33,711 nucleotides of DNA from a virus. Below are positions 22,963-33,711 of the stretch, in pieces. Where the stretch lies: positions 1 to 33,711 of IMG/VR virus record IMGVR_UViG_3300044623_000215. One strand, written 5' to 3'. The translations under genes were made by a program, and so were the position numbers. Positions within the stretch are counted from its first letter, which is position 1, and each line of letters opens with the position of its first letter. The notes below the pieces were generated by a model. It was not told the origin of the DNA. It saw only the letters and a program-made list of their open reading frames with translations, and made no database searches.

Positions 22963-23394
22963 CTAAGGTGTTGTTAATTTGATAACATCGCCAGATATTG
23001 GCCATGTTACGCTTACTGTTGTTATTTCTCCTACTGCAGCATTTAATGCTTGCCACTCTGAAATTAGAATTCTACCTGATCCATTTGTTCCATCCATGAT
23101 GTATTCAGGATTATCTGCTGATCTTGCAGCATCTATTGGTTTTATTCTACAAGTGGTAGCAGTGCCCAGTAGAGGAAAAATTATTGACTCTACTGAGCCT
23201 GCCTGGAAATCTTGGTAAAATTCAAAAGTAATTGTGTTAGCAGCAAGGCCAGCAACGAATTGTTTTGAAGTTTGACCAAATTGAGTAGTCTCAACAAGAT
23301 CATACTGTGTTGCAAGAGAGATTGAAGCGATATGGTCGCTCAAATCTGTTCCTGCAATAGTTACCTTTGCGTTTGTTAAGACTAATTTTGCCAT
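22963..23394 (-). CDS. Tail tube protein paralogue 2
   Basis: 143 residues. Clearly paralogous to the preceding gene: MAKLVLTNAKVTIAGTDLSD matches MARIVLTNVQVVVGGVDLSN, both have FEFYQDF/LEFHQDF, IFPLLG/IYPLLG and end SVTWPISG/SVTWPITG. The sheet-rich fold fits a tail tube. It starts 7 bases after the other copy's stop. It may be a second tube subunit or a tail terminator that arose by duplication. Confidence 0.75.
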   Translation of the reverse strand: MAKLVLTNAKVTIAGTDLSDHIASISLATQYDLVETTQFGQTSKQFVAGLAANTITFEFYQDFQAGSVESIIFPLLGTATTCRIKPIDAARSADNPEYIMDGTNGSGRILISEWQALNAAVGEITTVSVTWPISGDVIKLTTP

Positions 23395-23400
23395 TTGTTA

Positions 23401-23838
23401 TTAGACCGTCTTTGTGATTGCGCCAGTGATTGGCCATGTAACAGATGCAGTGGCCAATTCGCCTACAGCACCGTTTAGTGGTGTCCACTCTGAAACCAAA
23501 GCCTCAAATGTGTATTTAGGATTGGTTGGTCCTTGTGTTGCTGAAGTGATTGGTTGAACTTCAATAGCCGTAACTTCTCCAAGTAGTGGATAAATTGTTT
23601 GTTCTACTGGTGTGTTTCCTGCACCAGGATCTGCAAAGTCTTGGTGGAACTCAAGTGTTACTGAGTTATCAACAAGTCCTGCTGTACGAGTCTTTGCTGC
23701 GTCTGGAACATTTCCTCCTGCGAATGCAGTGGTCTCAATTACATCATATGTGCTTCCAAGCGTTACTGAAGCAACATGATTTGAGAGGTCTACGCCTCCA
23801 ACTACTACCTGTACATTTGTTAGTACTATTCTTGCCAT
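23401..23838 (-). CDS. Major tail tube protein, paralogue 1
   Basis: 145 residues. Beta-rich, Thr/Val-rich (ARIVLTNVQVVVGGVDLSN), a pattern typical of siphophage tube proteins, with the paralogue immediately downstream. AAGGAGAAAAAC is the ribosome site. It overlaps the end of the 79-residue protein upstream by 13 bases. Tube assembly around the tape measure is the expected role. Confidence 0.8.
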   Translation of the reverse strand: MARIVLTNVQVVVGGVDLSNHVASVTLGSTYDVIETTAFAGGNVPDAAKTRTAGLVDNSVTLEFHQDFADPGAGNTPVEQTIYPLLGEVTAIEVQPITSATQGPTNPKYTFEALVSEWTPLNGAVGELATASVTWPITGAITKTV

Positions 23839-24065
23839 GGTTTTTCTCCTTGTTCGTTATCTAGATTAAAAACAGGGAGTGTATCCACTACCTGCTGAAC
23901 TGCTTCTACTTCTTTTACTGCTTTTGGTGTATTTGTTGATTCTTTGATATTGCCTGAAGCAAGAAGATGTTCAACACTTCCTCCTGCACTAAGTATATCA
24001 CTTGTAGTAAGTTTTTCACCATTTAATTTACCACAAACTTTAGCACCTGATACTACATATTGCAT
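23826..24065 (-). CDS. Small head-tail region protein
   Basis: 79 residues from ATG 24065 (MQYVVSGAKVCGKLNGEKLT), preceded by AAGGAGAAAACA; the frame to 24152 is unlikely because it overlaps the gene upstream. The middle (SAGGSVEHLLASGNIKESTN) resembles small connector-region proteins of actinophages. The tail is acidic. The role is unknown; it lies between the connector and tube genes. Confidence 0.6.
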   Translation of the reverse strand: MQYVVSGAKVCGKLNGEKLTTSDILSAGGSVEHLLASGNIKESTNTPKAVKEVEAVQQVVDTLPVFNLDNEQGEKPWQE

Positions 24066-24075
24066 TGTTTTCTCC

Positions 24076-24483
24076 TTAGCCCCAAATTGTGAGGTTGTAA
24101 CGGTATGATAAGAAAGACTGATCACCAGAAGTATATGTACCACTTTCAGCACTTATAACTCTGAGTGTATCAACAAGGCCACCTAGTGATCTATCTGACT
24201 CTAAAGCAGTTTTGATTGAACCATTACCACTTCCAGCCAGGAAATTATCAAGTTTGTCTTGTCCTGTTCTTTCTGATATTCTTTGTACAATCACAAATAT
24301 ATCAACAGATGCTTGGTCTAAGCCACGCATGTTGTCAATATCAAATGTGAAATCTAATTGTCCTACTACTGCACATGGTGGAACAATAACATCTGGAATT
24401 AAATCATAAACTCTCAGGTTTGTTATTGTCTGTAGATTTGCTTTTAACGCATCTCTTACACCATTGATATTGGAAATAGCCAT
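24076..24483 (-). CDS. Head-tail connector / tail terminator-like protein
   Basis: 135 residues. Begins MAISNINGVRDALKANLQTI; VPPCAVVGQLDFTFDI and a terminal FLSYRYNLTIWG resemble tail completion proteins that cap the tube. It overlaps the connector gene by one base. Assigned by size, context and pattern. Confidence 0.6.
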   Translation of the reverse strand: MAISNINGVRDALKANLQTITNLRVYDLIPDVIVPPCAVVGQLDFTFDIDNMRGLDQASVDIFVIVQRISERTGQDKLDNFLAGSGNGSIKTALESDRSLGGLVDTLRVISAESGTYTSGDQSFLSYRYNLTIWG

Positions 24484-25121
24484 TAGAATGCCAATCCAAA
24501 GTTTCTACGGTATGTCTTTAGAAGCATCTCAACATCTGGATCTAGACGAGAGTTCAAACGAACTGTTCCTAGTTCTACAGATCCTGCAATACCAAATGGA
24601 GATTGCTTTCTAACAAATAATCTTGATGCCTGAATCTTGCAGGCTAATTCTACTTCGTAAGGTATTGCTTTGAAACCCCAGACTCCAGTTATTTTAACTG
24701 TCTGAGGAAAGAAGTAAGGAAAGACATATGTCTGAATTGCTAATAGTCTTGTTATTGGCATACCTACTTCTGGATTATTAACAGGCTCATACATAAGATC
24801 TGTGTCTAAGTTCCAGACTTGTGTGAATGGTCCAGACTGATTTGCTCTTGATCTTACTTCTGTTGGTTCAATAAGGTCATCTATTTCTAGATACCACGGA
24901 CTTAACGGCGTGTAATATTTAGTTACAGGTGCTGCTAATGTACCTTCTTGATAGAAAGATCTTTGGCAATACTCGTCAATCATACGGCTTGCAGCAAGAA
25001 TCGCTGCTTGGATATCATTATCATCCAGGCTGTCTTCAATCTGCAGTGCATTTCTCACATCTGCTAAAGTCGTATAGACATTATTAGGCTGTGAACTCTG
25101 TGCAAGCGTAGGTCTACTCAT
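24483..25121 (-). CDS. Head-tail adaptor protein (HK97 gp6-like)
   Basis: 212 residues. The N-terminal helices (YTTLADVRNALQIEDSLDDN, IQAAILAASRMIDEYCQRSF) are characteristic of the gp6-like connector family, which binds portal and tail. A longer C-terminal region ends in ARLNSRLDPD-like arginine-rich sequence (VRLNSRLDPDVEMLLKTYRR). It starts in an ATGA overlap with the 34-residue ORF upstream. Confidence 0.75.
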   Translation of the reverse strand: MSRPTLAQSSQPNNVYTTLADVRNALQIEDSLDDNDIQAAILAASRMIDEYCQRSFYQEGTLAAPVTKYYTPLSPWYLEIDDLIEPTEVRSRANQSGPFTQVWNLDTDLMYEPVNNPEVGMPITRLLAIQTYVFPYFFPQTVKITGVWGFKAIPYEVELACKIQASRLFVRKQSPFGIAGSVELGTVRLNSRLDPDVEMLLKTYRRNFGLAF

Positions 25122-25222
25122 TTGCTCCTCTTCTCCATCTTAGGCAACATTGCTTTCTCCATCTTAGGAGTTGCAGTTGCTGTTTCTTTTTTAATTCTAA
25201 AAATCTTTTTAATTCTCTTCAT
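25118..25222 (-). CDS. 34-residue basic peptide
   Basis: The ORF from ATG 25222 starts MKRIKKIFRIKKETATATPK and continues with an imperfect repeat (PKMEKAMLPKMEK). AAGAAGGAATT is the ribosome site and the stop overlaps the next ATG, so it is probably translated. It is very basic and could bind nucleic acid or be a small capsid accessory. No family recognised. Confidence 0.55.
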   Translation of the reverse strand: MKRIKKIFRIKKETATATPKMEKAMLPKMEKRSK

Positions 25223-25241
25223 AATTCCTTCTTAAGGTAAA

Positions 25242-25342
25242 GGCAGGTGAACCTGATAAACGGGGCGAACACCAAATCCACCTGCCACCCTAGGATATTT
25301 TCCTGGGTATCCCAGTAAGGCTAAGCGAACCTAGCCCTACTG
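25242..25342 (-). ncRNA. Structured RNA element after the capsid gene (candidate)
   Basis: Between the capsid stop and the 34-residue ORF the minus strand can fold into three hairpins: CAGTAGGGCTA with TAGCCTTACTG (25313-25342), CTGGG-ATA-CCCAG (about 25300), and GGCAGGTG with CACCTGCC (25242-25286, 29-base loop). No U-run follows, so this is not a plain terminator. It may partly terminate or stabilise the capsid mRNA and lower downstream expression. Confidence 0.45.
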
Positions 25343-25357
25343 AGAATACTTTTTAGA

Positions 25358-26710
25358 TTAGAATGTTGGTGCTACTAGACCAGTACCTGAAATAATAGAT
25401 ACTGCTCCTGGATAACGACCAGCAGTGAATGCTCCGTATCCGTAGACTACAGACTTGATTGTGAGTGAGCCTGCACCTGTTGCATCAAAGTTCAATGCGA
25501 ATGGTGATCCTGCTTGCTCCCAAAGATGCATTTCATTTGCATTTACGCAATAGATACGATCTTCAGTACCTGAAGCACCAGCGTCTGTACGAACATTTGC
25601 ATCTGCAATGATAGGTAGACCCATCAATGTGTAACCTGAGTTACCGTAGTATGCTTGTCCTGCACCTGTTGCAACTGCGTTCATTGGGCCGTTTAGGGCT
25701 GGAAGAACGAGTGGACGCTGTGAACCGTCAACGCCTGCAAGCAAGAATGCTAGACGGCGTGGGTGCATTACCCAGTGTGTTGGGTTTTGGAATACATTTG
25801 TCTGTACCAATTGGTAAGCATCTGCTAACTTTGGATACAGTTCTGCAACTGTAGGTGATGCTTCAGTGAAGGTTACATTGTTTGTTCCTACTGTTCCTTC
25901 AAGACCAACCATTGAGCCTGATGTACCGTCACCATTAAGGATCTGGTCGTCAAGTGTTGTGTGCCATCCACGGATAAGATCCTGGATGATGAACTGGTCA
26001 ATACCTGTTCCACGCTCAATTGCCTGCTTTGAGATATCCTGTTGACCTGCGATTGTACGAACATTCACAGTCAATAGTGTATCGTCAGCATTTGTATTTG
26101 ATACTGCATCATTTTCAGCAGCCTGAACTGCAGTTGATGTACCAGTAGTCATGCGTGAGATATTTAGTGTCATACCTGCTGCTGGCAATACCATCTTGTT
26201 TGTTGCGAAGTCTGCAAATGGGCGACCTGCACGAGCAAATGGTGCTGCTAGATCAACAAGGTACTGAGGAATTACGAGACCAGCAAAGTTGCCAGTTCCT
26301 ACTGAGCGACGCTCAATTTCCTCTTCACGAGTGTGACGAGCAAGACGCTCTGATGCTGCATAGTCATTGCTGAACTTAGCAGTAAATGCATCCTTTACGA
26401 ATGAAACATCTGCATTCTCTGGTGAGTATGTACGGGCTTCACGAGTTACCTTTGTTCCGCCAACCTTTGGCATTGCAACTTCAGCAACTGATGCTCTTGC
26501 TTCTGCTGCCTTAGCATCTGCTGCTGCTTGTGCAGTCAACTTTTCAATCTTTGAATCTAGTGAGCGTGACTCTTCAACTAGGGTATCAACCTTTGCTGAT
26601 TCATCTTCTGTAAGGTCTGTACGGTTCTCTACGGCTACTGCCTCAAGAACTGCGTCCAACTCTGCCTTAACTGCATCACGGCGTTCAATTACTTTGTCTA
26701 AATAAGACAT
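25358..26710 (-). CDS. Major capsid protein, HK97 fold
   Basis: 450 residues. The first 100 are a charged coiled-coil scaffold region (YLDKVIERRDAVKAELDAVL), cleaved by the protease in HK97-type phages; the mature domain begins near residue 105. The HK97 signs are IPQYLVDLAAPFARAGRPFA, an N-arm, and the long spine helix with loops in between. AAAGGAGAACAATAA is a strong ribosome site. It is the most highly expressed structural gene by expectation. The protease lies just upstream. Confidence 0.9.
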   Translation of the reverse strand: MSYLDKVIERRDAVKAELDAVLEAVAVENRTDLTEDESAKVDTLVEESRSLDSKIEKLTAQAAADAKAAEARASVAEVAMPKVGGTKVTREARTYSPENADVSFVKDAFTAKFSNDYAASERLARHTREEEIERRSVGTGNFAGLVIPQYLVDLAAPFARAGRPFADFATNKMVLPAAGMTLNISRMTTGTSTAVQAAENDAVSNTNADDTLLTVNVRTIAGQQDISKQAIERGTGIDQFIIQDLIRGWHTTLDDQILNGDGTSGSMVGLEGTVGTNNVTFTEASPTVAELYPKLADAYQLVQTNVFQNPTHWVMHPRRLAFLLAGVDGSQRPLVLPALNGPMNAVATGAGQAYYGNSGYTLMGLPIIADANVRTDAGASGTEDRIYCVNANEMHLWEQAGSPFALNFDATGAGSLTIKSVVYGYGAFTAGRYPGAVSIISGTGLVAPTF

Positions 26711-26801
26711 TTATTGTTCTCCTTTGTGAGTATTTTTAAGTTTGAGGTGGTGGTTATGGATTTCACGACGCTTACGGGTGTGAGCCTAACTCCGACTTCA
26801 G

Positions 26802-26820
26802 TCCTATCTTTTGGATAGGA
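26802..26820 (-). other. Hairpin in the capsid 5' spacer
   Basis: TCCTATC and GATAGGA form a perfect 7-bp stem with a 5-base loop, just after the protease stop and 90 bases before the capsid start. It could stabilise or process the capsid mRNA; no T-run follows. Confidence 0.4.
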
Positions 26821-26823
26821 ATA

Positions 26824-28296
26824 TTATTTTATTGTGCTTCTCTTTGCTTTTGCTAAGCGTAGAGACATTCTTGGCATGTTATCTGGAAGGAAGTTTAGGA
26901 CTGATGGGAAATCTCCAACAATCTTTCCACCTTGACCAGGAACATCTACAACATTTAGAACATTAGCAGCCTCTTCTTGTGCTTCTGGAAGTGGATCAAT
27001 GTATGTCAAAGTAGACATTTTGTGTCCAACAAGAGTGTCAGTTGCTACCCAACCATCTTCTACTTCTTTGTATACACGAATTAGAACTGCTGGATCTCCT
27101 TCTTCTGCTGCAACGCTGAAATCTGAGTCAGGAACATTAATAGATCCTTCTGTTTTGATTTCTTCAATACGGCCTCTTGCAATGCCACCAGATGAATTCC
27201 AACGAACAAAATCTCCAACTTCTTCACGCTTAGACATTTCTAGTTCGTCTTCTTCAACCTCAAGCATTGGAGACATAGAATCATCTTCCATCTCGCCATC
27301 ACCAAATAGCATAGACATTACTTCTACTGCCTTCATGATGTAGTCGTGACCTTCAGATAAGTCTCCAAAGATTTGCTTTAATACTAATAGGGATTCGCCT
27401 GTTATTTCTCTTCCCGCTTTTATTTCATTCATGGCTCTTTTAATTAATTCTCTAGCCTCTACAGAGGTTGCAGTATATGCAGGATATGTGACTATTGATA
27501 CATCTCCATCAGAAAGGCTTACCTCAGTAAGGGTTCTTTCTGAACGGTCTTTGCTCCAATTTTGACGGATAACTCTAAATGCAAACGACATTTGATCAAC
27601 ATCACCACGCTCAACAAGTGTATATAGGTCTCTTGCTTCTTGTGTGTTTGCTAGTTCTGCTTCAAAGAATAGTCCTTTTTCATCTTCAGACAATCTCATT
27701 GTACCGTTTTTGGTTCTGGCCATAGGTAATCCTTCATGGTTAACCAATAAACGAACATCTGGTGTCTCAGATAGTGTCTTTCTGAATGCACCTGGTGCAA
27801 TCTTCTCAATGAATGGCAAAGGAACAGATGCTTCGTTAAACACAGCAGCATAACCTGCCATACGCATAGTACCGTCTTCTGCCTGTCTTGCCTCTATGTC
27901 TCTGACCGTAAAGGTACGGCGTTCTGTCTTCTTCATCTTACTCCTTGCTTTATTAGTTTCATTATCTAATTTATCTATTTGGCGTTGTGCCCAGTCCTGA
28001 GCAGCATCATCAAAGTTTGCATTTCCACCCCAAAGCAGCCAAGCAACTAATCCTGCACCAGGATATCCTGGGTCTGAAGAGTCTTTGTTCTGTGGTGCTT
28101 GTCCATCTGCCTTGTGTCTTGCGAACCAAGGAGCCATCTTTCTTACTTTATCATCAGAGATACGACCTGCTGCCATCTCTCTTGCTGCTCTCTTGGTACC
28201 TTCAGTTAGACCGTCGCCACCAAAACCTTCTCCCAAATAGTCCAATCCTCTTTGTGCATTATTTTTAATGAACTCTGGAACATTGTCTACAGGCAT
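26824..28296 (-). CDS. Prohead protease with N- and C-terminal extra domains
   Basis: 490 residues, more than twice the length of a plain protease. Residues 1-100 are a separate N-terminal domain (NNAQRGLDYLGEGFGGDGLT; MAPWFARHKADG; AGLVAWLLWGG) known from other actinophage capsid-maturation proteins. The U35-type protease follows (about 125-300): catalytic H187 in LLVNHEGLP and S237 in DVDQMSFAFRV, 50 residues apart as in HK97. After 320 comes an acidic linker and a C-terminal domain (VGDFVRWNSSGGIARGRIEE), which resembles the HVA1/DUF2945 type. It cleaves the capsid scaffold. It overlaps the portal stop (TAATG). Confidence 0.85.
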   Translation of the reverse strand: MPVDNVPEFIKNNAQRGLDYLGEGFGGDGLTEGTKRAAREMAAGRISDDKVRKMAPWFARHKADGQAPQNKDSSDPGYPGAGLVAWLLWGGNANFDDAAQDWAQRQIDKLDNETNKARSKMKKTERRTFTVRDIEARQAEDGTMRMAGYAAVFNEASVPLPFIEKIAPGAFRKTLSETPDVRLLVNHEGLPMARTKNGTMRLSEDEKGLFFEAELANTQEARDLYTLVERGDVDQMSFAFRVIRQNWSKDRSERTLTEVSLSDGDVSIVTYPAYTATSVEARELIKRAMNEIKAGREITGESLLVLKQIFGDLSEGHDYIMKAVEVMSMLFGDGEMEDDSMSPMLEVEEDELEMSKREEVGDFVRWNSSGGIARGRIEEIKTEGSINVPDSDFSVAAEEGDPAVLIRVYKEVEDGWVATDTLVGHKMSTLTYIDPLPEAQEEAANVLNVVDVPGQGGKIVGDFPSVLNFLPDNMPRMSLRLAKAKRSTIK

Positions 28297-29702
28297 TATT
28301 CCTTGACCTCATCACTGTAAGCAGCCTTTGGATCTGTTGGATCAACTAAGGATACTTGCTGTAATTGTGCTGAAGGCAATCCTGTGTGAGTTAGTTCTGA
28401 GATATCTAGCATCTTAGCCACATCATCTGGATTGTATCCAACCTGTACCAAGATAGATGCAATCTCAGCCTTCATCTTATCTCCAACAAGTGGTGCTTGT
28501 GAAGCATCAATGTTTTGTAGAGGAAGTCTGTATTGATCTCCTGAATCACCAAGTGATGATAGGTCTTCATAGTTGCGTACATCGTTTAGTGACAAGAAGC
28601 CTTCTCTTAGTCCCTTTGTGTATGCGTCAAAACGCTCAATTGTAGTACCACGCAAAAGTGCATCAAGGTTAAATCTAATAAATCCATCTGACTCAGGAAG
28701 TAGTGGAGATAGTGCTTGTTCCAAACGCTCTAGCAATGAACGCAATGAATACTGTACAAATGAAAGGTTCTGTGCTTCTACAGATGAGTAGGACATAGCA
28801 CCTGCAACAGGGTGTCCTAGTAGTGTTAGTGGAACACGGAAGATTCTTGCAATGTCTTCAACATTAAACTTTCTTGCTTCAAGTAGTTGTGCATCTTGTG
28901 CATTTAGTGATAGTGGCTTAAATGCTGCACCACCAGAAAGAATACCAACTTTACCTGCCATGTATGGACCTGAGTGTGATTCTTGCCAATTACGAGCAAT
29001 ATCTGCTGCTTGTTCTGAGTTTAATTCTCCTGCAACTTCAATAACTCCACCAGGATTAGCAGCGTTACCAAAATATGAGGCAGCATATGTATCAGAAGCC
29101 TGTGCAATACCAACAGACATACGGCAAGCACCAATTGGGCTTAAGCCATAATATGATCCTGGCATTCTAAATAGTGGAATATGAAGAACTTCGTTACTTG
29201 TTAAAATTTGATCGTACATAGCATTGTCTATATCTTTAACTCTGTAGACAAGTGGTTCTCCTGGGATAGGTCTTTCAATTCTTACTTCATTTGGGTTTAA
29301 TACATATAGTTCTGTTACTTCGTTGTTATCATCTCGTACCGTCAAAATAAATGCATTACCATGTAGGTGCATAGAAGTAATTACTTGCTCAATGAATTCT
29401 AGTCTTGTTTGTTCTGGATTTGGTGTATTAATCCATGCTGGAACATCTCCATAAACTGATGCATAAGATAAACGATTGCGTCCTCTGCGTACATAAGCAC
29501 CCATTGGCAATGAGGAAATAGTATCTCCAAGTAATCTTACACATGCATAAACGGTAGATGTACGAATAGCAGATTCTGTATCAACATATGTACCTGTGTT
29601 GGCTACACCAAACAAAGGACGAGGTGGAATCAATGGAAGAATATATTGACTGTTCATATCTCTGGTTTCGCCAGATGCCTTTAGTCTTTTAGATAGACTC
29701 AT
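28296..29702 (-). CDS. Portal protein, HK97 family
   Basis: 468 residues, a normal length. Characteristic segments: STVYACVRLLGDTISSLPMG, the wing pattern HLHGNAFILTVRDDNNEVTE, and FNVEDIARIFRVPLTLLGH, the diagnostic portal motif. It forms the 12-subunit ring through which DNA passes, contacting TerL, protease and connector. It is followed immediately by the protease gene. A fibre gene, not terL, precedes it, which is unusual. Confidence 0.92.
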   Translation of the reverse strand: MSLSKRLKASGETRDMNSQYILPLIPPRPLFGVANTGTYVDTESAIRTSTVYACVRLLGDTISSLPMGAYVRRGRNRLSYASVYGDVPAWINTPNPEQTRLEFIEQVITSMHLHGNAFILTVRDDNNEVTELYVLNPNEVRIERPIPGEPLVYRVKDIDNAMYDQILTSNEVLHIPLFRMPGSYYGLSPIGACRMSVGIAQASDTYAASYFGNAANPGGVIEVAGELNSEQAADIARNWQESHSGPYMAGKVGILSGGAAFKPLSLNAQDAQLLEARKFNVEDIARIFRVPLTLLGHPVAGAMSYSSVEAQNLSFVQYSLRSLLERLEQALSPLLPESDGFIRFNLDALLRGTTIERFDAYTKGLREGFLSLNDVRNYEDLSSLGDSGDQYRLPLQNIDASQAPLVGDKMKAEIASILVQVGYNPDDVAKMLDISELTHTGLPSAQLQQVSLVDPTDPKAAYSDEVKE

Positions 29703-29729
29703 TTGATTACCCTTTTCCCTTAGTTAATT

Positions 29730-33711
<3,982 letters not shown>

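Overview
The window is a stretch of a tailed double-stranded DNA phage (siphovirus type: HK97-like head genes, tape measure, and a tail-tube gene followed by a frameshifted chaperone). All genes but one run on the minus strand, so transcription goes from high to low coordinates. The DNA is AT-rich by eye. A host in the Actinomycetota, probably a low-GC aquatic lineage, is my inference. It rests on an S1 protein whose N-terminus reads like actinobacterial RpsA, a plus-strand gene of the small zinc-finger type common in actinophages, a P27-type small terminase, and a likely leaderless transcript.

Layout in the direction of transcription. (1) 33711-29730: the C-terminal part of a giant collagen-like fibre. 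(2) 29702-22545: portal, prohead protease, major capsid protein, connectors, two tandem tail-tube paralogues and the tail-assembly chaperone with a double slippery site. (3) 22544-17110: minor tail gene, tape measure, tail hub and a tail-tip protein. (4) 17088-11814: a Pro-rich repeat protein, then a modification island with three 2-oxoglutarate/Fe(II) oxygenase-like proteins, a UDP-sugar dehydrogenase and a fucosyltransferase-like protein. (5) 11817-10017: holin-like membrane proteins, a lytic transglycosylase and very small ORFs, ending at a strong terminator. One divergent plus-strand gene (10891-11127) lies inside this block. (6) 9704-4309: a tightly packed early or accessory operon of small zinc-ribbon proteins, membrane peptides, a GT4 glycosyltransferase, an HTH regulator and two HNH nucleases. 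(7) 4105-1289: small terminase, S1 protein, large terminase. (8) 1280-1: a membrane peptide, a baseplate-like protein and the N-terminus of a collagen-like fibre.

The two window ends lie in collagen repeats and join in the same codon frame and the same Gly-X-Y register. The window may therefore be a complete circularly permuted genome of about 33.7 kb, with one fibre gene of 1586 codons spanning the ends. If so, the order is the usual terminase, portal, protease, capsid, tail, lysis, early genes, with the fibre inserted between terminase and portal, and no DNA polymerase or helicase is encoded.

The most interesting points are a phage-encoded S1 protein (three domains, matching the N-terminal half of host S1) between the two terminase genes, and the combination of Gly-Pro-Thr collagen and Pro-Pro-Val-Val repeat proteins with several oxygenases and sugar enzymes. 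The latter suggests a dedicated system for hydroxylating and glycosylating tail fibres.
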